Positions 33,394 through 44,651 of a stretch of DNA of 64,000 nt are shown here, piece after piece. The stretch comes from Xenoacremonium recifei (lineage: Eukaryota; Ascomycota; Sordariomycetes; Hypocreales; Nectriaceae): the NCBI GenBank assembly GCA_012184525.1, contig WOFQ01000010.1, forward strand, positions 1 to 64,000, read 5' to 3'. How positions within the stretch are numbered: position 1 is the stretch's first letter; every line of letters begins with the position of its first letter. The notes under the pieces are model-generated. The model made no database searches and was not told the origin of the DNA. It was given only the letters and a program-made list of their open reading frames with translations. Both the position numbers and the translations under genes were made by a program.

Positions 33394-35340
33394 TCAGTTT
33401 CCTCGTCGGCCTCCCGTGCTCATCAGTGTAATCTTCTGCTTCTTCTTCTTCTTGCCACCGCCGCCGCCACCAGAGCTAGCACTTGGCTTCTGGCTGCTGC
33501 TCCCATTCTGTAACGCTTCAATAGCCTCGATCTGCATCGCCAACTCTGATGTCGAGAGAAAGTCATCTTCCTTTAGCCAGCCGTCATCCACGTTTGTAGG
33601 TTGCACTGCCGTCATCTCTGGTGAGGAATTAACTGCCCGTGTTCCCCAAACGGTTCGCTGTGTCGACGGACTAGTTGACATCGAGGCCAGTGTCTCAAAT
33701 CCAGGGCGAGGGTCAGGTGGTGTTAGCCCAGACACGCTGGAGAGGGGTTGGAAATCGGAGAGGTCCATCGAAGGTGGTGCATCCGGCTCGACGTGCTCAT
33801 AGGGTCTCGGAATGCCAGTCGAGCTGCGCAGAGCAGCTGCCTCAAGTCGTTCGGCCTGTAATCGTTCGCGCTCCTCCTGTGTTTCCTTGTCGCGGTTCCG
33901 CTTCCTCCGGCGCTCAATATCATCCTTGAACGTCTCCAATATCTCGGCAGGAACAATGTCCGTCCAATCGCACTCCAGGAAGCTGATAACGCAACCACGG
34001 GGAAGATGACCAAGATATTTGGCCCGCTTCCGGAGAGCATCATCCACGACATGTCCTGTGGAGATGTGCTCGACTCGGGGAAGCAGCGTAGACGGGAATT
34101 GAGAGAAGGATCCGTACTTGGTTTTCAAGATCCTAATATCCAGAGGGGATAGATAAAGATGCGGTGGTGAGCTGTAGAAATAGAAGTCGGCTCCAGAAGG
34201 ATGTTTTGACAGGCTGGGGCCAGGATTTGACGCTTCTTCAGTAGAAGCTCCAAGTTCCTCCAGCTTGCCTTTACCAATTTGAATAGTTCGAATGGCTTTC
34301 TGAGTCCATTCCCCGTCGAGACCGTACAATGTCTCATCTTCCTGTGCCTGCTTCTCCAACGCTGCAATCTCTTCGTCGAATTGGGAAGCCATGTAGTCCG
34401 TCGTGCCCTTCATTATTCGAGCATAGTCGAACACATTTGCTGCAAAATGCCACGGAATGTCGTCTCCTGAATCCAAAACCTCTGCGCCGCCCTCTCGAGG
34501 TAGAGCGAGTGTCGAATTTCCATGTCTCGCCATGAGCCGGAGAACGACGTCATCGCCAACTCGAGGGAGGGGACTCTCCTGGCCCGCATAAAATCGCAAC
34601 GGTCGAACTTCATATAGGTAAACTCCATCCTCGCAGATCGGGCACTTCTTCCATTTGGCACCTCGTGTCTGCTTCCCTTCCTCGTCGCTTGAAGTCGAGT
34701 TCATAAATCGAATCAAGCATGGTAGGCAGTAGATGTGACCGCATTTGGCCATCCGAGGTGCTACGGGTTCTGAGAGGCAGATCGGGCATGATGACGCCTG
34801 TGACTCGCTGGAAGCAATGACTTGCATAATTGAGGACCACTCCAGATGCAAGTCGGCATCTGTAGCAAGCTTCGAGTATGATCCGTCGGGGGACACAACG
34901 AAACGGTAGTTTGCGTGGACATATCTGGCTTTGTCGGCTGCATGGTATCCTGAACCAGGACCCCAAGTAGGATTCCGACGGTAGGTTCGCGCATATGAGC
35001 TGTGGTCCTGATACGGTCGCGGCATCGTGTAGTTGAGGAGGTGTGTGATCGAGGTCTGACCCCGCCTGCCAGAGGGATTCCTAATCGCCCTGAGCTCCGC
35101 CATCGCGTCGTCGCGGTCCAGCGCGTGGTTCGATCGTTCGCTCATACCTGGGCGGCGTTGGTTTCGATGCTGCTTGCGAGAGCCCTGGCCTTTTCGTGGC
35201 GTGGGTTGGGAGGAAGTGGATGAGGCCTGGCTCGGCCGACGGGAGAATTCGATGCTCGAGGTTGTAGGGCCGGCTTGGATCGACGGAGTGTTGGATGCTG
35301 CGGGGAGGGACTTGCCCAAGCTCGCGTTGGACGAGGTCAT
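33394..35340 (-). CDS. RING finger protein, RNF10/Mag2-like
   Basis: A predicted E3 ubiquitin ligase related to RNF10 and yeast Mag2. One uninterrupted frame gives 648 aa from the ATG at 35340. The N-terminal ~100 residues are Ser/Thr/Arg-rich and disordered. The region before the RING has the family block ANYRFVV and LHLEWSSIMQV. The C3HC4 RING spans about residues 185-236 (CPICL...CGHIYCLPCL...CPIC). The second half carries the conserved FYFYSSPPHLYLSPLDIRIL and LGHLPRGCVISFLECDW blocks, an Arg/Glu-rich coiled coil, and a Gly-Lys-rich tail (GGGGGGKKKKK). RNF10 and Mag2 are linked to ribosome-associated quality control of the 40S subunit; the same role here is inference. Confidence 0.9.
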   Translation of the reverse strand: MTSSNASLGKSLPAASNTPSIQAGPTTSSIEFSRRPSQASSTSSQPTPRKGQGSRKQHRNQRRPGMSERSNHALDRDDAMAELRAIRNPSGRRGQTSITHLLNYTMPRPYQDHSSYARTYRRNPTWGPGSGYHAADKARYVHANYRFVVSPDGSYSKLATDADLHLEWSSIMQVIASSESQASSCPICLSEPVAPRMAKCGHIYCLPCLIRFMNSTSSDEEGKQTRGAKWKKCPICEDGVYLYEVRPLRFYAGQESPLPRVGDDVVLRLMARHGNSTLALPREGGAEVLDSGDDIPWHFAANVFDYARIMKGTTDYMASQFDEEIAALEKQAQEDETLYGLDGEWTQKAIRTIQIGKGKLEELGASTEEASNPGPSLSKHPSGADFYFYSSPPHLYLSPLDIRILKTKYGSFSQFPSTLLPRVEHISTGHVVDDALRKRAKYLGHLPRGCVISFLECDWTDIVPAEILETFKDDIERRRKRNRDKETQEERERLQAERLEAAALRSSTGIPRPYEHVEPDAPPSMDLSDFQPLSSVSGLTPPDPRPGFETLASMSTSPSTQRTVWGTRAVNSSPEMTAVQPTNVDDGWLKEDDFLSTSELAMQIEAIEALQNGSSSQKPSASSGGGGGGKKKKKQKITLMSTGGRRGN

Positions 35341-36190
35341 GATCGTGCCAGTCAAGCAGTGAATAGGTCGACGTCCCTTCTGGATGAGATGAGCTCCAGC
35401 TCCGTTGCTCGATGGAGTCGACTGCTCGTCAATGGCGAGACAAAGGCGTTAGGCGTTGCCTCCGGAGCTAGGGCGGAGACGTCAATGAAGTCACTTCTTG
35501 GACGAACACGCGGCGAGAAGCGCGCCCCGTAAACAACGGAGTTCCCGCACTACAAGCACCAAAGATACCAAAAGATGGCTTTAGGTAAAGAACTCGTTGA
35601 CGTTTGAGGATGAAGGAATCATGAAGGGGTCCAGCTTGGACGGACCCCGAGGCGGGTGGAGATGGCCGGTCGAGTCACGTCGGCGGGGCAAATCGTGATT
35701 GAAGGTTGCACGGGCTGGACGGAGAAGAAGAGGCGGCATAGAGTGGAGTGGCGTTTCTGCTGAGTCATCTGGAGAACGGCTGCACGTGACATGAAACGTG
35801 ATCTCCTCGTTCTTGTTCACTGCAAGGGGGGGATTATGCTGCGTTGTTTTATGTCGAGGCATATGCAAAAGCAACAATTGTTACTCCGTATTTCACTTTC
35901 CAATATGTTGCCTTCACGCACTCACAGTATTTCTGCACGAGACACTGCACGATTACACAGATGCCAATTGCTACTCAAAACACGCGCATAAATGACGGAT
36001 GAATTAGGTATATGACAGCGATCCAGACCCTCCTCCAACAAGCTCGGCCTCAGCCACGCCTACGTTCTGAGCCACGCACCTTCCTCTCATGGATCCAGGG
36101 GAATCATTGACAAATGAAGAGACTAACAACCCAAGAAAGCATAGCTAACATGAAAGCATCAAGACATTACCTCCTTTTCCCGTTCATCCT
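35341..36190. other. Intergenic region between tandem Crp1-like and RING-protein genes
   Basis: Contains the promoter of the RING-protein gene and the 3' flank of the Crp1-like gene, both minus strand. No coding sequence is supported. Confidence 0.5.
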
Positions 36191-38930
36191 CTATTTGTCC
36201 GAGAGCTTGTGCTTGATCTTGCTGAATATGCTGCTCAGGCGGTTGTGCTTCTTCTTGTGCTGAGCGCTACCGTTTGCAGCGGCCGCGGCGGGCTTGGTCT
36301 CGGTAGCCTTGCTGCCGTTCTCGGGTACAGCGGCGGGAGTCTCGGTCTTGGGAGCCTCAGTCTTGGCAGCCTCCGTCTCGACGGGAGCAACGGGCTCAAC
36401 TGCGGGGGCAGTCTCTTCGGTCTTGGGAGCTTCAGTCTCAGCGGTGACGACAGGAGGAACCACAGCAGGAACCACGGGCTCGGGAACAGTCTCCTCAGTC
36501 TTAGCCTCGGTCTCGGCAGGAACTGGCTTGACCTCCTTGAGCAGCTCAGCCTCGACAACCTTCTTCTCCTCGACGGCCTCGGTGTTGGCAGCAGCCTCGG
36601 GCGCCTTGCCAGACTCGACAATGGACTCCTTCACCTCGGCAGGAACTTCGGGAGAAACCTCCTCAATCTTAGACTCCTTGGTCTGGGTATCCAAAGCATC
36701 CTGGACGGCAACAGGGAGCTTCTCCTTGACGGACTCGGGAAGCTTCTCGTTGACAGTCTCGGCAGCATCGCTGACGTAGGGAGCGGCCTTCTCTTCAATG
36801 ACCTCCTTGGCTGCAAGACCAGCGGCAATGACGGCACCCCCAGCAGTGGCCGCAATGGCGGCGAGACCGGCCACGGTGCCCTCCCCTCCGGAAGTCCCCT
36901 CAGAAGTAGGGGCAGCCTCAGGGACCTTCTCCTTCAGCTCCTCCTCAACCTGGGCCTTCTCGGTCACCTTTTCGGTCTCAGCGCTGGCCTCAGGGGGGAC
37001 GGCAGCCTTGTCTTGGCTCTCCTTCACGACCTCGGGAACCTCAGCCTTAGGCTCAAGAGGAACCTGTCCAGCCAGGACTGCGGTAGTGGCAGTGGGCGCA
37101 ACGGTAGCAATGGTCACATCAGTCGCGCCAGCGATGGGCAGGCTTGACTCGGGGATAGTGCTCTTGGTAACAGGTGGCATTTCGGTCTCGACACCAGGAA
37201 GAGCGTCGCTCTTCTCATATGATTCCTTGTCGAGCTTGACGTGGCTGGTGGTGCTCTCAGCAGCAACGCTTTCGGGGACCTTCTCGCCAGGCGCAAGTGT
37301 GATGGGGTTCACAGCACCCTCGGCTGCGGGCAGGGGGTTGACGCCGATGGGCTTGTCGAGCTCGTTGGCAGGAGTAACGGGGAAGCCACCGGGGATGTCA
37401 GAGGGCGTCTCCTTAGGCTCCTCGACGGGCTTGGTTTCGATCGGCTGCTCTCCGGCCATGGCTGCGGTGGTCGAAGTGGGAGCGACGGTGTTGATGACAG
37501 CAGCAGCGACACTGCCCGACTTGATGTCCTCGGGAGTCAAGAAGTTGTTGACGTTGCCCTCGTGATCAGGCTCCTTGGGCGCAGACTCGTTGATGACCCA
37601 GTTGTTGTCGACTACGAACTGTGCGACGGTTAGCGACTGATGCAGGACGTCTTCCGCGACAATTTGACTTGCGCAAGCGATGCAATGGGCGGCGGGGGAT
37701 CAGCAATGGTTCGATGACTGGGCAACGGTTGGGGGGGTTGGGAGCGAAGTGGAATATATGTCCATCACGCTCGTGCTAGCGCAAGCGCTTGATGGAGGGC
37801 AGGGCACTTGGCAGGGACCTGGATCATCAGCGCCAAATTGCGATGCCAGTTCTTCCAGGCTCATCATCCCAGTTCCAGATTAGCCCCAGGCCGGAAGGTC
37901 CTCCTGACACAAGGAACCGTGGGAACCTGGATGCCTTGGCCGATGGGCTGAGCCATTGCGCGTGAAGAGGCTAGAGCTTCTCACCGCTCCGCGCATTCAT
38001 GGCGGGCGTCTCATCTGGGCCTGGGGCTGGCGCATTCCAGATTTCCTCGAACGTGACCTTGTTGCGTCATACCGACCTGGGCGGGCTCGGGCGTTGCGGC
38101 CAGCGAATCCGCCCGGAGAAATCCCGGTCGCATCTGCAGCTTGTATGGCGCGGTGGACGGACGAGGGTTCGTGATTTTGGCGCCAGGGCGGCAAAATTCA
38201 AGATGGACAGGGGGCCAGGCGAGGCGCGCAGAAAAGGCCACTGGGAAGGTCTGCTCTGTAACCAACTCGGGGACTTTGCTGGGTTGCATCTGGGTAATGG
38301 GAAGTTGAGGCTTGGGCGCTTCCGGGAACGGGATGGGGTGGGATGGCGGCGTCTGAGCTTTCCGAGATGGCGATGCGCGGAGGGCACGGATGCAATCGCC
38401 TTGCAGAAAAGTGCAACTTGAGCGAGGGGCAAGGCAAGTAAACAAACGCCAGCAGCTTGCGTGGTCGGGGGCGATTGATGGGCGATTGACGGGCGAGGGA
38501 GTCGAACGAATGCGCAGGAGCGTCTCTCGAGCGGACAACGCATCGTTAAGGGCGACGAACCTTGTAGTAGATCTTGGTGGAGGCATCCTTGAGCTCGACC
38601 GTCTTCTTGAAGACATCGCCCTCCTTCTCGAGCTTGACGCTCTTGGTCCAGTCGTCGAAAGTGCCGGTAACGTAGACTTCTTCGGCGGGGTGCTCCCTAT
38701 AAAGCAGAAGGACTCGCGTTAGTTGTGTGTCTGAGACAATGGCGGAATGTCGCTGAGGGCGATCCTGCTATCGGGTGGCAGCCCCGGAGCTCTGAGGTGG
38801 AAGCTGGACAGCTTCCCAGAGTCTGACTCTCAGTGCGACCGTCGATGCTTCGCCGCAAAGGCCAGCCAGCACCAGGCGATTGACGGGGGGAGGCGGATGC
38901 AACCTACCACTCAAAGGTATAGCTTCCCAT
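36191..38930 (-). CDS. Crp1/Mdg1-like protein with AMPK-type glycogen-binding domain
   Basis: Three exons were reconstructed: 38930-38908, 38696-38561 and 37618-36191, joining to 528 aa. The first ~85 residues form an AMPK1-type carbohydrate-binding domain: MGSYTFEWEHPAEEVYVTG, then GTFDDW, a KTVEL strand, KIYYKFVVDNNWVI and the EGNVNNFL end. This matches the N-terminal domain of yeast Crp1 (cruciform DNA-binding) and Mdg1. The rest is low-complexity, rich in Ala, Glu, Pro, Thr and Val with EAPKTEE-type repeats and a short alanine/glycine hydrophobic stretch (AGLAAIAATAGGAVIAAG). The C-terminus is basic (KKKHNRLSSIFSKIKHKLSDK). Intron 1 is 211 nt and intron 2 is 942 nt, unusually long for this window. 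Molecular function in filamentous fungi is not established. Confidence 0.85.
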
Positions 38931-40382
38931 GGCTGCGGTTTAAACGGTCGGGTATCTCGTCGATGAATTCGTTGATAGAGGACTCGGGATCGTTCGTAGG
39001 AGCGTAGGTAAGGTAGGTTTTCGTTGTTGGGAGAGAGATGGGAGGCGTTGAGGAGAGCGAAAGCTAGGTCGGTCTTTTTTTGGCCTGGGGGGCGCTCCGA
39101 AATTAATGATCGCTGATGTACGGGTCTGGGGGAGCGAGCGATGGAGCGAAGAAAAAAAAGGACCTGCCAACCGCGACCAGGGCCAGCAGCACAGGCAGCG
39201 AAGCGACTTAGGGAGGGGGAAAGGCTTTGGAATACAGGTGTTGAGAGGGAGAAATTGGAAAAGAGTTTGAGGATTTGGATTTGCGAGTCGAGGTGTGGAA
39301 TCAAGCAAGTGCTCTGGAACAACTTACAGAAGGCAGGTGCAGACGTCAGATCCAGTAGCGCAAATGTTGCAAGAGCTCTCCTCTGACGTCCACACGAGCA
39401 AAGTTCTGGATGCTTCTCTTCTATAAGTGGCCTGGCCAACCCAACCCGGCGTCACCGCAAGCTCTGGTCTCCCACCGCCAGACAAGACGAGACAAGGCTC
39501 TGGAACCTCCTACCCTTTCCGTACCTCAGCCCTCTGGGCCTCGCTGTTCTCGCCCGAGTCCTCCCCTGTTGCTACGCCTCACAGGCCCCGAACCCGGTTG
39601 CAGAGAATCAGAACAGCCCCATCCGCAATCAGCACTCTGGGGGTCCGGATGACGCTAAAGCGAGGTCGACAGCAACAGCTCAGCTGTGGCGGGCCAGTGG
39701 GGAATCGAATGAAGCTTGTTGACGACTGCTTGCAGCCTGCAACAGTGCTGCTGCGGCGGCAACTTTCTGATGTGCATGGACGACGATGAATGGCTGTCTG
39801 TGCATCTGTCTGGCCGTCCGTGATGCAGTTCTTCCTCCACGACTGCCCATAAGTGGAGTGTCTGACCATTCGTTTGTCTTTCCGCCTTTTGTCTCGCCTC
39901 CCAGAGCGCCAATTGGTGCCCCTGGCCACGTCCGCATCCGGGTCTCTGCAGTCGACATCCCCTGGTGGTGGGATTGTTGCAGCTGCTTATCTAGACGAGC
40001 TCTGTGCTCACCTCCCCATCCCACGTCGGTTGGAGAAATTGAGATATCGGATCACAGTCGACTTGTGATTGAGGCCTCTCCACGGCTTCCGTTCACCATC
40101 CCCGACAGATCCCTCTCCTTCAAACTGTAGCACCGGCCACATATTCTTGGGCACTCAGCCTAAGCTAGCTCTGTTCCGCCAAGCCACGTTTGTGATAGTC
40201 ACCAGTCATGACCGTTGAGTTTCGCTTTTAGATGCCTTGGCCTCGCACCATTCACAGCCTGATCTGGTGTCCGCTCCCACAATGTCTCAACACGAGCTTC
40301 CTGTCCGCTCGATCCCTTCCAGCGAGCCGTAACGTCCGTTTCGTATCGTCCAATTGTTGGAAGTCGGTGAAACCCCTCCGGT
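38931..40382. other. Intergenic region upstream of the Crp1-like gene
   Basis: The promoter and leader of the Crp1-like gene lie at the left; the right half is the 3' flank of the GT69 gene. Short frames present have no domain and no splice support. Confidence 0.5.
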
Positions 40383-41719
40383 TCATTTTAACCCAGCAAA
40401 GGCCCCTGACTCGTCCAATCCTTCGTCCCAGCCTACCCAGCTCTGCCGGGTATAGTCAGGCATGCATTTGACCTCAGCCGGTGGTTCGTGACTCCACGCA
40501 ATCTGGTACTCTTCATCCTCATACTCCGCCAGTTGTGAAGCATAGCCTTTGTCCGACTTGATTCTCCTTCCGGCATTATTATCATAGGCTAGATTGACTG
40601 TTGGGATGACGGCGATCTTTCCGTACCCCGAATACCACATATCCTTGCACAGGAGCTGCGACTCACCCTGGTAGCATTCTCCAGGGTTCGATCCTCGGAA
40701 CTTGACAAGCTGGTCCAGTAGTGGACGTGCCGTCATGGCTACACCGCCGTTCCAACAAGAGAACACCTGAAAGGGTTTCATCAACTCCAAGCTCCTCTGA
40801 TCGCCCGGTGCGTTCCAGAAAAGCTTCCAAGCCGTATCCCAGCTCCCGTCAGGAGGGACTTCGAAGAATGTGTCGCCGTTCATGCCACGAGCAATCTAAA
40901 CATCATAAAATGTCGGGTTTGCTCCCTCATACGCCCAGTCCATTCCACATGTCATGTGAGCTTCTTGTAACTGTCTTTGGTGGATTAACTCCAGAATATC
41001 ATCGCTGCAAGCCGAGACATCGTTGAGGAAAATGACGGTGGTGTCGGCGGCGTACTTGGAGGGCGACTCGACGAGTGGCTGCAGTGCCAGATTTCTTAGT
41101 TTCGCAAGCGCTTTCACTCGGTCTCCGATGTGAGGATCGATGTGACTGTGCTGATATGAGTATGATAGACCGAAGGTTTCCGCGTGATATTGCAATGCCG
41201 TGAGAACTTCTTCTGTGCCGTCGTTGGAACTTCCTCCCACAACCGATATGGCACATTGTCGTGGGCCAAGTATAGCTGCGACTTCGAAGATGGATCCAAA
41301 AAGTCGAGGAAGGATGTCTATCCTCTGTCTAATATTCAATGCAAAGTAAAACATGCGTTTGTTAGGGGTCGGGGTTTGTAGGTATTCGTATCGTCTGAGG
41401 TCTGGGCGAGGGCATTTCAAACTCGAGCTCGGCACTGAATCCGGTGAAACGATGGACTTGATAATATCCTGGGTGCCCCGCGGGTCCTGATCCGAGGTCA
41501 ATGACACAGCTGGGGGTTGTATCGGGGAAAATGATCCTAATTCCGGTCCTTCTTTAGGATGTCCATCAGAATACCGGTCGAGAACGAATGGTGAATAGTC
41601 TTACCTCGAGTGTAGTATACAATTTGATGTTGCTTAGAAGAACGGTCACCTCGAGTGACGAATAAAAGAATGACAATGAGAAGAAGTAGAATCTTTACAA
41701 GAAGCCGATTGGTGAGCAT
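40383..41719 (-). pseudogene. GT69 (CAP59/CMT1-like) mannosyltransferase gene with in-frame stop
   Basis: Encodes a type II membrane glycosyltransferase of family 69 (cryptococcal Cap59/Cmt1 alpha-1,3-mannosyltransferase relatives, Golgi). Exon 1 is 41719-41605 and exon 2 is 41509-40383; the 95-nt intron has a GTAAGA donor. Residues 4-22 form a signal anchor. Family blocks follow: YFALNIRQRIDILPRLFGSI, SVVGGSSNDGTEEVL, TVIFLNDVSAC (Asp-containing motif), MTCGMDWAYEG, then after the stop MNGDTFFEVPPDGSWD, FQVFSCWNGGVAM and FRGSNPGECYQGESQLLC. The single frame is open for 413 codons except for a TAG at 40898-40896 (codon 243), where the family normally has Trp in a DVWxAR context. The downstream 170 codons are intact, so the break is recent, a sequencing error, or a segregating allele. 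No alternative splice removes the stop in frame. Confidence 0.75.
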
Positions 41720-42280
41720 AACGACATGAAGCAAAGGAGAGTGAAGAGAACGAGCCTCCCGAAATACAGTTCAGTGTTGGAGAAAAATACCAACTGATCG
41801 ACAAATGAAGATGGTTGGTTGGACATAAGAATTCTGCCTATCTGGGTAAGGCAGACAACTACTGGAGGAAACAGCTGGAGGACTGAGTTTGGTCGTTCCT
41901 TCCTCTTCGGTTCTACGATGCTCTTATCACATGATGTAATTCTCAACTTTTATCGACCTCGAGACTCGACTTAATTTCTTTTCCATTTCTTTTCGCCAGT
42001 CTACATCTGTTCGATCAATCTGTCTCCCTTTGTTTGTACTCCATCCACGGCCTGGCTGGAATCGCTCGGTCCTCCGGAAACGGCACCCAGGCTGCTTCCA
42101 ATATAGACCTCACACGAGCATGTCTTTGCAGCTTACAGACGCCATTGCTTATATCGGGAGGAAACAATCAAGTAGTGATCCTTTGGCGATATTTATCCCA
42201 ATGAATTATTTTACAGGCCGCCAAATATCAAAGCAAAAGATGTTGACGATCTGAATCGATACCGAACGGTAAACCCTTGT
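41720..42280. other. Intergenic region between tandem GH114 and GT69 genes
   Basis: This is the promoter of the GT69 gene and 3' flank of the GH114 gene (both minus strand). No coding sequence is supported. Confidence 0.5.
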
Positions 42281-43433
42281 TTAAGAATCCCCCTCAACTT
42301 CGGTCTTGAACTTCTTCCCGTTGCAGTACTCAACCCAGCCGTTCAGGTTCATCCTCTTCATCACCGTGCTGAGTCCAGCCACACCGTCGCCATTGCACAT
42401 CTTCTTCCGGGTGGCCTCGCTCACATTGGGGATGCCAGAGGGGTATTCGATGTGGAAGACGGCCTTGCCGGCTTTGATGAAGGGCGCAAAGGTCGAGCAC
42501 TCGGAGTACTTCACACACTGTTCGTTGACTGAGAAGGCAACCCAGGGAAGGACGCGTCCGATGATGTCGCCGGCGTTCTTCAATCCCGTGGACATGCCGT
42601 GTGCTGCGGCAGTCTTGGCCAAGAACTTCAGGTAAGAGACGGCATCGGCTTGAGTTAGACCAAGGCCGTTATCGTTTTCCTAGCAAATCAAGTCAACCTA
42701 TGCCACACCAAGGAACTTCATTCAAGACGAGACTCACGTATCCGTCCATGTTGTCAGGGTCGATCGCATCGCAGCCCTTCTTGGCCGCCACCTCGATTCG
42801 CTTCTTCATGATGGCCCTCACGGCTGGGCTGCTCACATTGACCCATTTCTCATCTGGCCATCCATCCAGAGTCTTGCCCAGGTCCTTCTTCGGGAACTCG
42901 TCGGCATCGGCACGGTAACTCTCCCAGGACCCAGCGCTGAAATAGCAGATGACCTTGATACCGCGGTTCTGCAGCTTCTGAAATGTGCTCTTCGGGTTGT
43001 CGAAAAGATCCAGGTCATACACACTGACCTTGGGCGTAAGCGGGTCTGAGGTTGATGGCGGGACGATGTTGTTCTGGAGGACGATCTGCCATGTTGTCTT
43101 AGGCTTCGGTTGCCAAAGTTTGGGCCACTTGTAGTCGGTTGACCTGAGGTCAAGGTCTGTATTGGAGTCATCGAAGAGATCATCATCAAATTCGTCGTTG
43201 GTGTCTTCGATGAAGCTGTTGTTGGCTTCTTCATTGAAGTCATTGGCGAGACCCAAGTTGTGTGAGTGGCTGCTCTTGTGGCAAGTCATGCCCATGCCAA
43301 GGCTGACCGTGACTGCGCTGACAACGAGCAGAGCCGTACCGGCGATGGCGAGTTTCTTCCAGATCGCGACAGGTTTCCTGGCGCCCTCAGGGGCCGGCTG
43401 CTGGGCCTGCTTCTCTACCGCAATGTCGTCCAT
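42281..43433 (-). CDS. Membrane-anchored GH114 (endo-alpha-1,4-polygalactosaminidase-like)
   Basis: Two exons, 43433-42738 and 42679-42281 (58-nt intron), encode 364 aa. The start is the ATG at 43433; upstream in-frame GTG codons are not credible. A short cytoplasmic tail is followed by a signal anchor (about residues 24-48) and an acidic Asn/Asp-rich stalk, so the enzyme probably faces the Golgi lumen or cell surface. The catalytic TIM-barrel domain shows the family features VSVYDLDLFDNP, IKVICYFSAGSWESYR, CDAIDPDNMDGYEN and STGLKNAGDII, then FHIEYPSG. GH114 enzymes hydrolyse alpha-1,4-linked galactosamine polymers, such as galactosaminogalactan, found in fungal walls and biofilms. The substrate here is inferred from family only. 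It lies beside the GT69 gene. Confidence 0.88.
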
Positions 43434-44651
43434 TGTCTCAATATTGCTTCTCACCACCACAGAATCGAAAAGAACGAGTGTTATTCAAAGATGGACAATA
43501 GAAGTGAAGTTGGTGAGTCCATGCTGGGTCGGCATTCCAGGGCTACTTATTCTCAGCTCTAAACCTTTCGATCCGCCTGAAGGATCGTGACAAAGTCCCT
43601 GTCAGCCCAGGGTCTGGACTCCAGAAGCTATAGTGCCGGACAGCGGCGCAGTCTGGGCACGCACAGCGCTAGTGGAGCTGAAGCCATGCGCGATGCCGCG
43701 TAGGGCAAGCGATTTAAGCCCAGAACGACATGCTTGAGCCACCACGATTCGTCACTCCAGCGTGGCTCGGGAGGGACCGAGAGATCGACGGCCTCCAATG
43801 TCTGGTACTTACACGCAGGAAGCCATCGGTCCAATGCCAACGCTCTGGCATACCCTCACGGAGCTTCCACGGGGCTTATCCACCAGATTGGATCAACAAG
43901 GCTGCCTGGAACCCATCTTCATCCCAACTTCATGCCCTGTTCTCGAAGGATGAGACCGAAACAATCCAAGCTTAACATTAGGGTTTTCTACCATTCCCAG
44001 TAAGCCCCCTCCACTAACCAGGCGCAGCATGTTTCGAATCCTTCTGACGGTAGCTCCCAGGCAGCGCAGAACAAATAACTCCAGGTTTTAACGGCACATG
44101 GAACGTACCATTCGGTCCCGAGAGCACCATATCGTCAACAAAAAGGATCTTCCGTTCATGAAGGATCCTGGGCTGCCTCGGGGCTCGTCAATAGTCAAGT
44201 CCCACGACACACCAATTCAGCAAAGTTCACGCCGTCGCAATCAATCCTATACGAGAAATCCTTCCCTTGGACGCCGGAAATCAAGGACTGCCAGCTACCC
44301 CAAGCAGCGCATCATATTTTATTTCCCCTTTTGCTTTGGTTTTACCTCATTATTTCCAAACGCTGTTTCTGGTAGACAGCGATGACCTCGGTCACCCTAG
44401 TAGGTGACATTATTTTCCCCCTTCATATGCTTGCAGTATGATACATTCCGTACGTTCCGAAGGAGACATCCCTTTCTAGGGCCTGCTCCAGGTGCCAACG
44501 CCAACGTCCCCTGAAAGATTGGGTATCGGAACAACAACAATAACAACAACCAAGGTCATATCTCATCAGACATACAAACAACTCAAACGAAGATTAATCT
44601 GCGAACACCGCCTCCTCTTAAGCGTCATCCAAGCCCCCTTTCCGCATCGCC
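43434..44651. other. Intergenic region between tandem C6 regulator and GH114 genes
   Basis: This contains the promoter of the GH114 gene and the 3' flank of the large Zn2Cys6 gene. Short frames (for example 44098-44385) show no domain. A caacaacaataacaacaac-type repeat lies near 44530-44551. Confidence 0.5.

Noticed and set aside
36209..37147. 312-codon + strand frame, Gly/Leu/Ser-rich
   Set aside because: Antisense of the Ala/Glu/Lys-rich Crp1-like coding sequence.
37690..37870. Box C/D-like motifs (TGATGA, CTGA) in the long Crp1-like intron
   Set aside because: Spacing does not fit a C/D snoRNA and no terminal stem was seen.
40680..40700. GGTTCGATCC-like tRNA B-box sequence
   Set aside because: Lies inside the GT69 coding sequence and has no matching A-box or acceptor stem.
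40860..40935. A short intron that would remove the GT69 stop codon
   Set aside because: The only GT...AG pair (37 nt) shifts the frame and deletes a conserved block.
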